Source: Comamonadaceae bacterium
GTDB lineage: Bacteria; Pseudomonadota; Gammaproteobacteria; Burkholderiales; Burkholderiaceae_C
Direction: 5' to 3'
Length of the DNA stretch: 13,973 nucleotides
NCBI GenBank assembly: GCA_947374505.1
Contig: CANCCE010000055.1
Span: 1 to 13,973 of the forward strand
Below, one piece after another: positions 1-7,150 of this stretch (position 1 is the stretch's first letter; each line of letters opens with the position of its first letter). The translations under genes and the position numbers were made by a program. Under the pieces are notes generated by a model. That model saw only the letters and a program-made list of their open reading frames with translations. It was not told the DNA's origin and searched no databases.

Positions 1-1677
1 GAGTCACAAGGTGTTGTGCCCTTCCTCAAAGTCGTCAACGACACAGCGGTAGCGGTGAACCAGGGCGGCAAACGCAAGGGCGCCGTCTGCGCGTACTTAG
101 AAACTTGGCACCTTGATATTGAAGAGTTCCTAGAGCTGCGCAAAAACACCGGCGACGACCGCCGCCGCACCCACGACATGAACACCGCCAACTGGATTCC
201 AGATCTGTTCATGCGCCGCGTCATGGAAAAAGGCAGCTGGACGCTGTTCTCACCCAACGACACGCCAGACCTTCACGACAAGTACGGTATCGAGTTTGAG
301 AAGGCTTACACCGCCTACGAAGCACGCGCCGAGCGCGGTGAAATCAAACCGGCACGCAAGCTGCAAGCCATTGACATGTGGCGCAAGATGCTCTCGATGC
401 TGTTCGAAACCGGCCATCCATGGATCACCTTCAAAGATGCCTGCAATGTGCGATCTCCCCAGCAACACTGCGGCGTGGTTCACTCCTCGAACCTCTGCAC
501 TGAGATCACGCTCAACACCAGCGACACCGAAACCGCTGTGTGCAACCTTGGCTCTGTCAATTTAGTGCAGCACCTGAAAACGGCGGCGGACGGCACCAAA
601 GAGCTCGACCATGACAAGCTCAAGAGAACTATCACGACGGCCATGCGCATGCTGGACAACGTGATTGACATCAACTACTACGCGGTCAAAAAAGCCCGTG
701 ACTCCAACATGCGTCACCGTCCAGTCGGTCTGGGCATCATGGGCTTTCAGGATTGTCTCTACGAATTGCGTACGCCTTACGCCAGTGACGCCGCTGTTGA
801 GTTCGCCGACAAATCCATGGAAGCCGTCTGTTACCACGCCTACTGGGCCTCGACCGAATTGGCCAAAGAGCGCGGTAAATACGCCAGCTACAAAGGCTCG
901 CTCTGGGACCAAGGCATCTTGCCACTCGATACTCTCGACATGCTCGCCAAAGAGCGCGGTGGCTACATTGAAGTTGACCGCTCAGCCACCCTTGACTGGA
1001 ACGCACTGCGCAGCAAAATCGCTGTTGATGGCATGCGCAATTCAAATTGCGTTGCCATTGCACCGACCGCCACGATTTCCAACATCATTGGTGTTGACGC
1101 CTGCATCGAGCCTTGCTTTGGCAACCTCTCGGTCAAGTCAAACTTGTCTGGTGAATTCACGGTCATTAATGGCTACCTGGTGCGTGACCTGAAGCGCCTC
1201 GGCTTGTGGGATGACGTGATGGTCGTCGACCTGAAACACTTTGATGGCTCACTGCGTCCGATCGACCGCGTACCGCAAGAAATCAAAGCGCTTTACGCCA
1301 CGGCTTTTGAAGTCGATGCCACTTGGCTGGTTGAAGCGGCTTCGCGTCGCCAAAAATGGATTGACCAAGCGCAGTCGCTGAACATTTACATGGCTGGCGC
1401 CTCGGGCAAGAAGCTCGACGACACCTACAAGTTGGCTTGGTTGCGCGGATTGAAGACGACTTACTACCTGCGCACCATGAGTGCCACGCACGCCGAAAAA
1501 TCGACAGTCAAAGCCGGCAAGCTCAATTCGGTAGCTTCGGGCAACACTGACGACAGCGGCAGCATGAACGCCATGGACGCAGCTGCGGCCCAAGCCCATG
1601 CACAGTTGAGCGCAACACCAGCGACCGACATCAAGTTCTGCGCAATCGATGATCCAGGCTGCGAGGCTTGTCAATAA
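1..1677 (+). CDS. nrdA: Ribonucleoside-diphosphate reductase alpha subunit, 3' part (5' end outside window)
   Basis: Large catalytic subunit of class I ribonucleotide reductase, which reduces ribonucleotides to deoxyribonucleotides in the cytoplasm together with NrdB. The frame is open to the first base, so the start codon lies outside; 558 codons are visible and the N-terminal regulatory (ATP-cone) part and the first redox cysteine are missing. Visible hallmarks, numbered from the window edge: the SSNLCTEI active-site motif with Asn164, Cys166 (thiyl radical Cys) and Glu168; Cys181 in AVCNLGSVNL, which fits the second redox Cys; IAPTATISNIIG; the adjacent tyrosines 488-489 in TTYYLRT, which in this family carry the radical from NrdB; and a C-terminal CEAC pair (554, 557) that fits the swinging dithiol. 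nrdB follows on the same strand after 134 bases. The identification is secure; the exact class (Ia) is inferred from NrdB. Confidence 0.97.
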   Translation, partial: ESQGVVPFLKVVNDTAVAVNQGGKRKGAVCAYLETWHLDIEEFLELRKNTGDDRRRTHDMNTANWIPDLFMRRVMEKGSWTLFSPNDTPDLHDKYGIEFEKAYTAYEARAERGEIKPARKLQAIDMWRKMLSMLFETGHPWITFKDACNVRSPQQHCGVVHSSNLCTEITLNTSDTETAVCNLGSVNLVQHLKTAADGTKELDHDKLKRTITTAMRMLDNVIDINYYAVKKARDSNMRHRPVGLGIMGFQDCLYELRTPYASDAAVEFADKSMEAVCYHAYWASTELAKERGKYASYKGSLWDQGILPLDTLDMLAKERGGYIEVDRSATLDWNALRSKIAVDGMRNSNCVAIAPTATISNIIGVDACIEPCFGNLSVKSNLSGEFTVINGYLVRDLKRLGLWDDVMVVDLKHFDGSLRPIDRVPQEIKALYATAFEVDATWLVEAASRRQKWIDQAQSLNIYMAGASGKKLDDTYKLAWLRGLKTTYYLRTMSATHAEKSTVKAGKLNSVASGNTDDSGSMNAMDAAAAQAHAQLSATPATDIKFCAIDDPGCEACQ

Positions 1678-1683
1678 AAAAGC

Positions 1684-1716
1684 ATGCGCGCCGCAGAAGT
1701 TCTGCGGCGCGCATTT
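1684..1716 (+). terminator. Strong hairpin after nrdA
   Basis: The arms 1684-1697 and 1701-1714 (ATGCGCGCCGCAGA and its complement) form a perfect 14-bp stem with a 3-base loop, starting seven bases after the nrdA stop. Only three T follow, but six A precede it, so it could act as a weak intrinsic terminator or as a 3' end stabiliser. It suggests that nrdA and nrdB are partly uncoupled. Confidence 0.6.
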
Positions 1717-1741
1717 CGATGTAATTGAACAACACTCACTC

Positions 1742-1780
1742 CAGCGATTTCAATGAATAACTTTTCATTTTTTATCGCTG
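1742..1780 (+). promoter_or_regulatory. Compound hairpin in the nrdA-nrdB gap
   Basis: CAGCGAT (1742-1748) pairs with ATCGCTG (1774-1780). Nested inside, AATGAA (1752-1757) pairs with TTCATT (1764-1769), leaving a 6-base loop and a small internal loop. A transcript reading through from nrdA would carry this structure about 30 bases before the nrdB start. The pairing is read directly from the sequence; a regulatory role is inference. Confidence 0.4.
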
Positions 1781-1790
1781 CTTTCATAAT
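1762..1790 (+). promoter_or_regulatory. Candidate nrdB promoter
   Basis: TTTTCA (1762-1767, 4 of 6 to the -35 consensus) and CATAAT (1785-1790, 5 of 6 to the -10 consensus) are separated by the ideal 17 bases. Transcription would start near 1797, about 15 bases before the nrdB ATG. It would let nrdB be made despite the hairpin after nrdA. No convincing NrdR box was found nearby. Confidence 0.35.
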
Positions 1791-1811
1791 CCAAAGTTAT
1801 TGGAAACATCT

Positions 1812-3050
1812 ATGTTGACCTGGGACGAAGAAGTCAAACCATCACTGCAAAATACGCTGACCAGCGGCTCTCCTGAAAGCCGCCTGATGGAGCTTCCGCC
1901 ATTTTCTTTGCAGCCTCAAGCCGAAGCACCTCAGCGCATGCTCAACGACGGCGCTATCATGACGGCCGTGTTGAAGCCAGTCGCTGCAGCCATGACAGAA
2001 TTTGATTCGTCAGCACCCGTGCCGGCGACTTACCGTCGAGTCAAAGCCTCCGACAAACGCATCATCAACGGTCAGACTGACGTCAACCAATTGGTTCCGT
2101 TCAAGTACAAATGGGCTTGGGAAAAATACCTCGCCACCTGCGCCAATCATTGGATGCCGCAAGAAGTCAATATGACCCGCGACATCGCTTTGTGGAAAGA
2201 CCCGAACGGGCTAACTGATGATGAGCGCCGCTTGGTCATGCGTAACCTCGGCTTTTTTGTGACGGCTGACTCCCTAGCCGCTAATAACATCGTGTTGGGG
2301 ACTTACCGTCACATCACAGCGCCTGAGTGCCGCCAGTTTCTATTGCGTCAAGCTTTTGAAGAGGCCATCCACACCCATGCTTATCAGTACATCACTGAAT
2401 CGTTGGGCTTAGACGAAGGCGAAATTTTCAACGCGTATAACGAAGTCCAGTCGATTCGTGACAAAGATCAGTTTTTGATTCCGTTCATTGAAGCGATCTC
2501 TGACCCGCTCTTCAAGACCGGCACCCCGGAGAACGATCAGACGCTGCTCAAGTCCCTTATCGTCTTTGCTTGCCTAATGGAAGGCCTGTTCTTCTATGTG
2601 GGCTTCACGCAAATTTTGGCGCTGGGTCGGCAGAACAAAATGACGGGCGCTGCTGAGCAATACCAATACATCTTGCGTGATGAGTCGATGCATTGCAACT
2701 TCGGCATTGATCTGATCAATCAGCTCAAGTTGGAAAATCCGCATCTTTGGACAGCTGACTTCAAGGCCGAGATCAAGGCCCTGTTCATGCAAGCGGTTGA
2801 ACTCGAATACCGTTATGCAGAAGACACGATGCCACGCGGCGTGCTGGGTCTGAATGCATCTATGTTCAAGGGCTATCTGCGTTACATCGCCAACCGCCGT
2901 GCAACGCAGATTGGCCTCGAAACGCTGTTTCCGAATGAAGAGAATCCATTCCCATGGATGAGCGAGATGATCGACTTGAAAAAAGAACGTAACTTTTTTG
3001 AAACGCGCGTGATTGAATATCAATCAGGCGGCGCTCTTTCTTGGGATTGA
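1812..3050 (+). CDS. nrdB: Ribonucleoside-diphosphate reductase beta subunit
   Basis: Radical-generating small subunit of class I ribonucleotide reductase; its diiron-tyrosyl site supplies the radical to NrdA. The protein has 412 residues. The ligand pattern is complete: Asp153 (TADS), Glu184 and His187 (EEAIH), Glu257 (MEGLFF), Glu291 and His294 (DESMH). Tyr191 sits four residues after His187, where E. coli NrdB has Tyr122, so a class Ia-type tyrosyl radical is expected rather than a tyrosine-free subclass. The C-terminal tail (SGGALSWD) is where the family docks to NrdA. I chose ATG 1812 because GGAAA at 1802-1806 is well spaced as its Shine-Dalgarno; an in-frame TTG at 1800 overlaps that site. 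The N-terminus is longer than in the E. coli protein, as seen in many Burkholderiales. Confidence 0.97.
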   Translation: MLTWDEEVKPSLQNTLTSGSPESRLMELPPFSLQPQAEAPQRMLNDGAIMTAVLKPVAAAMTEFDSSAPVPATYRRVKASDKRIINGQTDVNQLVPFKYKWAWEKYLATCANHWMPQEVNMTRDIALWKDPNGLTDDERRLVMRNLGFFVTADSLAANNIVLGTYRHITAPECRQFLLRQAFEEAIHTHAYQYITESLGLDEGEIFNAYNEVQSIRDKDQFLIPFIEAISDPLFKTGTPENDQTLLKSLIVFACLMEGLFFYVGFTQILALGRQNKMTGAAEQYQYILRDESMHCNFGIDLINQLKLENPHLWTADFKAEIKALFMQAVELEYRYAEDTMPRGVLGLNASMFKGYLRYIANRRATQIGLETLFPNEENPFPWMSEMIDLKKERNFFETRVIEYQSGGALSWD

Positions 3051-3078
3051 GTTTGTAGCAATATGATTTTTGAATTAC

Positions 3079-3122
3079 ACAAAAACCAGTTAACACGCAG
3101 CAGAGTGCGGCATGGTTTTTGT
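3079..3122 (+). terminator. Probable terminator after nrdB
   Basis: ACAAAAACCA (3079-3088) pairs with TGGTTTTTGT (3113-3122), and CGCA (3096-3099) pairs with TGCG (3106-3109) inside the loop. It lies 28 bases after the nrdB stop and ends in five T. The A-rich 5' arm makes it roughly symmetrical. The long, partly unpaired loop lowers confidence. Confidence 0.5.
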
Positions 3123-3133
3123 TCCCGTGTTCT

Positions 3134-3203
3134 CGGCGCTGGGCCCCGGTTTTCCGGCTGGCCCAACGCCGTGAATCGCTTCACGTACTCCAGACGTGAA
3201 GTG
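3134..3203 (+). promoter_or_regulatory. Two adjacent hairpins upstream of the H1-like gene
   Basis: Hairpin A pairs 3134-3145 (CGGCGCTGGGCC) with 3160-3171 (one C/A mismatch) and has an inner CCGG-TTTT-CCGG helix. Hairpin B pairs CTTCACGT (3179-3186) with ACGTGAAG (3194-3201), extendable by two pairs to 3177-3203. Neither is followed by a T run, so they do not look like simple terminators. They end about 17 bases before the Shine-Dalgarno of the H1-like gene and may form its structured 5' leader. Confidence 0.45.
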
Positions 3204-3232
3204 CTCTTTGCAACGTGATCAAGGAGAAAACT

Positions 3233-3649
3233 ATGGCAACTGCGAAAAAAGTAGCATCTAAAAAAGCTGCACCAAAAAAAGCCCCGGCCGCTAAAAAAGC
3301 ACCGGCCAAGAAAGCCCCAGCGAAAAAAGTAGCAGCGAAAAAGGCTCCGGCCAAAAAAGCGCCAGCGAAAAAAGTAGCCGCTAAAAAAGTAGCAGCGAAA
3401 AAGGCTCCGGCCAAAAAAGCGCCAGCGAAAAAAGTAGCTGCTAAAAAGGCCCCGGCTAAAAAAGCTGCTGCCAAAAAAGCACCAGCGAAAAAAGCTGCTG
3501 CCAAAAAAGTAGCTGCGAAAAAGCCCGCTGCGAAGAAAGCCGCGAAAAAGCCCGCTGCAAAAGCACCTGCTGCAGCGGCCAGCCCAACGGCTCAGACGAC
3601 TCTGAACCCGCAAGCTGCCTGGCCGTTTCCAACAGCCAGCAAGCCGTAA
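3233..3649 (+). CDS. Histone H1-like Lys/Ala/Pro-repeat DNA-binding protein
   Basis: A 138-residue, extremely basic protein built almost entirely of KKAPA and KKVAA units from about residue 5 to 115, then an Ala-rich linker and the tail LNPQAAWPFPTASKP. I recall this tail from similar Comamonadaceae proteins. Such proteins resemble the C-terminal domain of eukaryotic histone H1 and the bacterial AlgP/HC2-type proteins; they bind DNA non-specifically and are expected to be nucleoid-associated, but a specific target is unknown. ATG 3233 is chosen because AAGGAG (3221-3226) lies six bases upstream; an in-frame GTG at 3215 lies upstream of that site. The gene stands alone between two hairpin terminators and has a structured leader. 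Low complexity means homology scores will be unreliable outside the tail. Confidence 0.9.
   Translation: MATAKKVASKKAAPKKAPAAKKAPAKKAPAKKVAAKKAPAKKAPAKKVAAKKVAAKKAPAKKAPAKKVAAKKAPAKKAAAKKAPAKKAAAKKVAAKKPAAKKAAKKPAAKAPAAAASPTAQTTLNPQAAWPFPTASKP
3323..3438 (+). repeat. Tandem 60-base repeat inside the H1-like gene
   Basis: Bases 3323-3378 are repeated exactly at 3383-3438 (56 identical bases, period 60, i.e. 20 codons). Shorter imperfect copies of the same KKAPAKK/KKVAAKK units extend over about 3241-3560. Because the period is a multiple of three, unit gain or loss would keep the frame. The near-perfect identity suggests a recent duplication or ongoing homogenisation. Confidence 0.9.
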
Positions 3650-3669
3650 GCAGTCAGGTAACTCTGCTT

Positions 3670-3702
3670 AAAGCCTGGCATCGAAAGGTGCCGGGCTTTT
3701 TT
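3670..3702 (+). terminator. Intrinsic terminator of the H1-like gene
   Basis: AAAGCCTGGCA (3670-3680) pairs with TGCCGGGCTTT (3689-3699) through an 8-base loop, with one G-T wobble. Six T (3697-3702) follow. It begins 20 bases after the stop codon and is a good Rho-independent terminator. Confidence 0.85.
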
Positions 3703-3711
3703 GTTCCAGCC

Positions 3712-4050
3712 ATGATTCCGCACGACCTCCCCAACGCCATCTTTCTGCAGTACGACGCCAAAACCGGTGACTGTCTCGTGAGTATTCACGTCATGCCAAA
3801 CGCACCACAGACAAAAACAGACGGACTTTATGGAGAGGTAGGGCAGCAAGCTCTGCGCGTGCGATTGCATGCTTTGCCCGTAGATGGCAAAGCCAACGAA
3901 GCGCTGATCAAATGGTTAGCGAAAGAATTAGGTGTCGCACAACGTCACATCACGTTGCTGCGCGGTCAGACATCCCGGCGCAAACAACTGCGAATCGACA
4001 GCAGCGCTGTAACGACAGCGCGCTGGGAACGCATCATGCCAACGCTCTAA
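3712..4050 (+). CDS. DUF167 (YggU-type) family protein
   Basis: A 112-residue small protein of the DUF167/YggU family, whose function is not established. Family features visible are a central segment with LRVRLHALPVDGKANEALI (about residues 44-62), the most conserved part, followed by an alpha-helical LAKELGV and the ITLLRGQTSRRKQL strand with basic residues. I chose ATG 3712: an in-frame GTG at 3688 lies inside the preceding terminator stem-loop. No clear Shine-Dalgarno precedes ATG 3712, and the gene starts only ten bases after the T run of that terminator, so where its own transcript starts is unclear. It converges on the kinase gene, with 28 bases between the stops. Confidence 0.85.
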   Translation: MIPHDLPNAIFLQYDAKTGDCLVSIHVMPNAPQTKTDGLYGEVGQQALRVRLHALPVDGKANEALIKWLAKELGVAQRHITLLRGQTSRRKQLRIDSSAVTTARWERIMPTL

Positions 4051-4078
4051 AACACTGAGAACGCAGCCAGCAAAGAGG

Positions 4079-4978
4079 TCAAGTTGGACGAATCGTCTCG
4101 AGCGTGTAGTTCTGGCAGCCTGGTGTGGCGATCTTGTGGGCGCCGACGCGATTACCGAGCTCGCAGCACCGGGCCAATGGCCAGCCTCTTTCAAGACCAA
4201 ACAGCAAAGCCCCGCGAAAAGCGTCACCGCAACCCGTCGGGTCTACCAATTGTGTGGCTTTCACGGGCGCAACCAAAGTCATTTCACCATTGACCCAGAC
4301 TTCACAACCATCGGCACCCAGCGTAACGACCAATCCCTCAACACGGCGCGACAAGGCTTTATTGTCTAATCCGGTGCGTTCGCTGAGCATGCGACCCTCG
4401 TAGTCATTGACCGTCACCCAAGTGGCGAGGTCAACAAATTGCGTCAACTCATCACCGTTGAACATCGGCAGGCCCTGACCTGGATCGAAGACAAAGGGAA
4501 TATTAGCGGCTTTGAATTGCGCAGCATGCTGCAGCATGGCGTCACGGCCATCGGGCGAGATGATGCCGATCTTGATGTCATGTCGGGCGGCCACTTCAGA
4601 CAAATGCGCCTGACCCATGGCACCAGGATGAAAGGCCGTGATCTGGTTGTTGTCACGGTCCGTCATGATCATGGCTTGGGCCGTGTACGTATCAGTCAGT
4701 TCACGAATGAACTCAGTGCTGATCCCCTTGCTTCGCAGATGCGCCAGGTAGTCCGTGCCGTCATTCCCAACCGTCGCCATCGGCAAGGCGGTACCGCCGA
4801 GCTGCGACAGGCTGTAGGCGATGTTGCCGGCGCAACCACCAAACTCACGACGAAGCGCTGGCACGAGGAAAGATACATTCAAGATGTGCAATTGGTCAGG
4901 CAAGATCTGCTCAGCAAAACGGCCCTCGAAAGTCATGATGGTGTCAAAGGCCAGAGAGCCACAAATCAAAGCGGGCAT
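4079..4978 (-). CDS. PfkB/ribokinase-family carbohydrate (or nucleoside) kinase
   Basis: A 299-residue cytoplasmic kinase of the PfkB fold that would phosphorylate a sugar or nucleoside with ATP. Both family signatures are present: the substrate-side motif GGCAGNIAYSLSQLGG at 47-62, and the ATP/catalytic motif DPTGCGDAFRGALLFG at 246-261, where Asp252 is the expected catalytic base and the anion-hole sequence is GCGD. The usual ribokinase GAGD reads GCGD here, a variant that occurs in adenosine-kinase-like members. The substrate cannot be deduced. It is the last gene of the accBC-prmA cluster, 18 bases downstream of the zinc-ribbon gene, so it is probably co-transcribed. The upstream GAGA is a weak ribosome binding site. 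Confidence 0.9.
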   Translation of the reverse strand: MPALICGSLAFDTIMTFEGRFAEQILPDQLHILNVSFLVPALRREFGGCAGNIAYSLSQLGGTALPMATVGNDGTDYLAHLRSKGISTEFIRELTDTYTAQAMIMTDRDNNQITAFHPGAMGQAHLSEVAARHDIKIGIISPDGRDAMLQHAAQFKAANIPFVFDPGQGLPMFNGDELTQFVDLATWVTVNDYEGRMLSERTGLDNKALSRRVEGLVVTLGADGCEVWVNGEMTLVAPVKATQLVDPTGCGDAFRGALLFGLERGWPLARCCELGNRVGAHKIATPGCQNYTLETIRPT

Positions 4979-4996
4979 GCGTTTATTTCTCGAAGT

Positions 4997-6148
4997 TCAG
5001 GGGTAAAAAGCAAACAGACGGTAACCGGTGATCGGTACGGATGCCACAGGAGAATGGGCTTCTGGCGTCACTTCGGCCGGCACGGCTTCGACAGAAGATG
5101 CCGCCGGTGATGGCTGAGCAGACACCAGTGGCTGACGGACCAGCAACGTAAAACCACCAGCGAAAGGAACGGCTTTTTCAAGCCGGCTGTTGAGTGCCCC
5201 GAATTCAGTCGGCAACAAGACCCTGCGCAGCAAGACCTCGTTTTGCGAACCGGTCAAAGTGACTTCCAGCGCAGGCATAGCGACAGCAGCAGACCGCGTA
5301 TTTTTGAGAACGACATTCAGGCGATACGCATCAGGACCCACCTGAGTGAACGATGAACTGTCGATGGTGATGGCCTCGATCACGCGCGGTGGGTTGATCT
5401 GACAATCCATTTGCTCGCACATGACCGTCATCGCGGGCAACAGCGCCGGATAACGAGCAGCCAATGCATCACGTTCATGTAAGAGCACTTGCAGCGCTAG
5501 CGCGGCTAGCAAAACCAAGGTCATCAACACCGCCAGCACTGTGTAGAAAGGCCCTTTGAATTTTTCTCTGCGCTTCGCCGACTGAACAAAAGTGACTTCG
5601 GGCAGCACCGGACGCCGGACGTCATCAGTTTTCAACGAACTGGCCGGCTTGTTGGATGCGGCCGATCCGTACAGTGCACGACGGTCAGAAGCGTCTTGGC
5701 TGCGCCCGTGATCTTCTGGAAAAGGGAAATCGGCGGCCTCTGGTGCTGACAAATAATTCGAGAGCGGCGCGGAAACCGACGCATCGTCGATGTGAGATTG
5801 AGCTGTAAAGCGAGGGGCGTCGGGTACGTCTGATGGCGTCAACGAACTGGCCTGATAGAGCTGACTGTCGGCGTCGTTGGGCAATTCATTGGCGTCGCTG
5901 ATTGAGGCATCGTCGACCACAGCACGAGAAGTCGCTGCCGCGATCGGCGGAACAAAATCGGCTGGTGCGTCTTCGGCCATGAAGTCTGGCCCGGGTAGAT
6001 GAGGTTCAACGATCGCCTGAAAGTGTGCTGACGCATCGAAAACACCATCGCAATGGCCGCAGCGAACCCAGCCGTCCGAGACTTTCAATTGATCAGGAAC
6101 GACCTTGAACATCGTTCGGCATGTAGGGCAACAGGTTATCAAGCTCAT
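4997..6148 (-). CDS. MJ0042-type zinc-ribbon, DUF3426 membrane protein
   Basis: A 383-residue protein with three parts. An N-terminal MJ0042/zinc_ribbon motif carries Cys7-x2-Cys10 and Cys30-x2-Cys33 in CPTC...CGHC. An acidic, low-complexity Asp/Ser/Pro/Ala linker runs to about 185. After the basic patch KRREKFKG come one transmembrane helix (about 202-223) and a DUF3426 domain (about 255-340) with CEQMDCQI and the strand-rich VVLKNTRSAAV. The topology suggests a cytoplasmic zinc ribbon and a periplasmic DUF3426 domain. Its function is unknown. I chose ATG 6148 because the family begins MSLIT.CP.C; an upstream TTG at 6181 would add 11 unlikely residues. Neither start has a good Shine-Dalgarno. 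The gene lies just after prmA, a common Burkholderiales arrangement. Confidence 0.9.
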   Translation of the reverse strand: MSLITCCPTCRTMFKVVPDQLKVSDGWVRCGHCDGVFDASAHFQAIVEPHLPGPDFMAEDAPADFVPPIAAATSRAVVDDASISDANELPNDADSQLYQASSLTPSDVPDAPRFTAQSHIDDASVSAPLSNYLSAPEAADFPFPEDHGRSQDASDRRALYGSAASNKPASSLKTDDVRRPVLPEVTFVQSAKRREKFKGPFYTVLAVLMTLVLLAALALQVLLHERDALAARYPALLPAMTVMCEQMDCQINPPRVIEAITIDSSSFTQVGPDAYRLNVVLKNTRSAAVAMPALEVTLTGSQNEVLLRRVLLPTEFGALNSRLEKAVPFAGGFTLLVRQPLVSAQPSPAASSVEAVPAEVTPEAHSPVASVPITGYRLFAFYP

Positions 6149-6184
6149 CGCGTCGAATTGTAGGGCTTGCTGCCTTGGCAACGT

Positions 6185-7069
6185 TCAGATTTTTGCCGTC
6201 ATCAAAATCCAGCCGTCTTCGCTGTCGGCCACGCTCAAGGTAGCGTAAGGGGCATAGGCCGCTTTGAGTTCGTCGGCTTGCCGCTCCAGAATGCCGGCCA
6301 AAACCAAGTGGCCACCCGGCGCGACGTGTGCGCACAGCAGCGGAGCCAGAACCTTCAGTGGCGTGGCCAAAATATTTGCCAGCACGGTTTGATAGGTGCC
6401 CGAAGATTTATCGGGCAATCCAGCCTTCAACTGAACGTGATTAGCCTCGGCGTTGGCGAGGGTCGACTGCACGGCAGCTTCATCGATGTCGACCGCATCA
6501 ATATCCGTTGCACCGAATTTAGCGGCACCGATGGCCAGAATGCCCGAGCCGCAACCGTAGTCAAGTACACGACTACCGGCGCGACCAGCGGCAATCCAGC
6601 GCAGGCACATGCGGGTGGTCGGATGGGTGCCGGTGCCGAAAGCTAAGCCCGGATCCAGCCGGATCACTTGGCGTGCCTGGGCCGGTGGTTCATGCCAAGT
6701 GGGGACGATCCAGAACTCAGGCGTGATCTCGACCGGCGTGAACTGCGATTGCGTCAAGCGGACCCAATCCTGCTCAGGCACGGGGCTGACAGCGACCACT
6801 TGACAGCCAGTGAAGAAATCTTGCGCAGCGAGCAGCTCGGCCGCGTCACGCGCAGCTGCCTCATTGGGGAACAGCGCGACGATGCGTGAGCGCTCCCAAC
6901 CGGCTTTGGGCGGCGGCATGCCGGGCTCGCCAAACAGCGCCTGCTCAGCGGGCGTCTGGGCATCGGCATCTTCAACCGACACGCTCAAAGCGTCGAGGGC
7001 GTCGAGCGCATCGCTGACGCTCTCGACGGCATCCACAGGGGCCAGCATGACCAGTTCAAAAAGACTCAT
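6185..7069 (-). CDS. prmA: Ribosomal protein L11 methyltransferase
   Basis: A 294-residue S-adenosylmethionine-dependent methyltransferase that trimethylates ribosomal protein L11 in the cytoplasm. The N-terminal L11-recognition domain (FELVMLAP...SDALDALDALSVSVEDAD) is followed by the class I methyltransferase domain. That domain shows LDPGLAFGTGTHPTTR, the family signature; VLDYGCGSGILAIGAAK, the SAM-binding glycine motif I; the acidic VDID; and VLANILATPLKVLAP, the Asn-containing motif typical of PrmA. I chose ATG 7069, which gives the family start MSLFEL and has AGG upstream; an in-frame TTG at 7084 exists. It lies 81 bases downstream of accC with a hairpin between, and shares a direction and probably a transcript with the two genes that follow. 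Confidence 0.96.
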   Translation of the reverse strand: MSLFELVMLAPVDAVESVSDALDALDALSVSVEDADAQTPAEQALFGEPGMPPPKAGWERSRIVALFPNEAAARDAAELLAAQDFFTGCQVVAVSPVPEQDWVRLTQSQFTPVEITPEFWIVPTWHEPPAQARQVIRLDPGLAFGTGTHPTTRMCLRWIAAGRAGSRVLDYGCGSGILAIGAAKFGATDIDAVDIDEAAVQSTLANAEANHVQLKAGLPDKSSGTYQTVLANILATPLKVLAPLLCAHVAPGGHLVLAGILERQADELKAAYAPYATLSVADSEDGWILMTAKI

Positions 7070-7090
7070 GGAAAGACCTGCCAAATTAGT

Positions 7091-7131
7091 AAAACAACCC
7101 GCAGCGCATCACCAAAGAGCGCGTGCGGGTT
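7091..7131 (-). terminator. Terminator-like hairpin between accC and prmA
   Basis: Bases 7096-7107 (AACCCGCAGCGC) pair with 7119-7131 with one bulged base, giving a 12-bp GC-rich stem and an 11-base loop. On the minus strand the stem is followed by G and four T, a short U run. It begins about 20 bases after the accC stop. It could reduce read-through from accBC into prmA. Confidence 0.6.
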
Positions 7132-7150
7132 TGAAACTGAGGGCTGAAGC

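Noticed and set aside
1717..1811. NrdR box upstream of nrdB
   Set aside because: No pair of sites resembling the ACACAATATATTGT-type consensus could be found; only a short CCAA/TTGG repeat at 1791-1803 is present.
3215..3232. GTG 3215 as start of the H1-like gene
   Set aside because: The AAGGAG site lies inside this extension and is ideally spaced for ATG 3233, which also gives the usual start MATAKK.
3020..3613. Long minus-strand ORFs rich in Phe/Ser/Arg or Ala/Phe opposite the H1-like gene
   Set aside because: They are complements of the lysine-alanine codon repeat; the low-complexity composition mirrors the repeat, while the plus strand has a Shine-Dalgarno and the recognised tail.
4439..5110. 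223-codon plus-strand ORF opposite the kinase and zinc-ribbon genes
   Set aside because: Spans two convincing minus-strand genes and shows no family resemblance.
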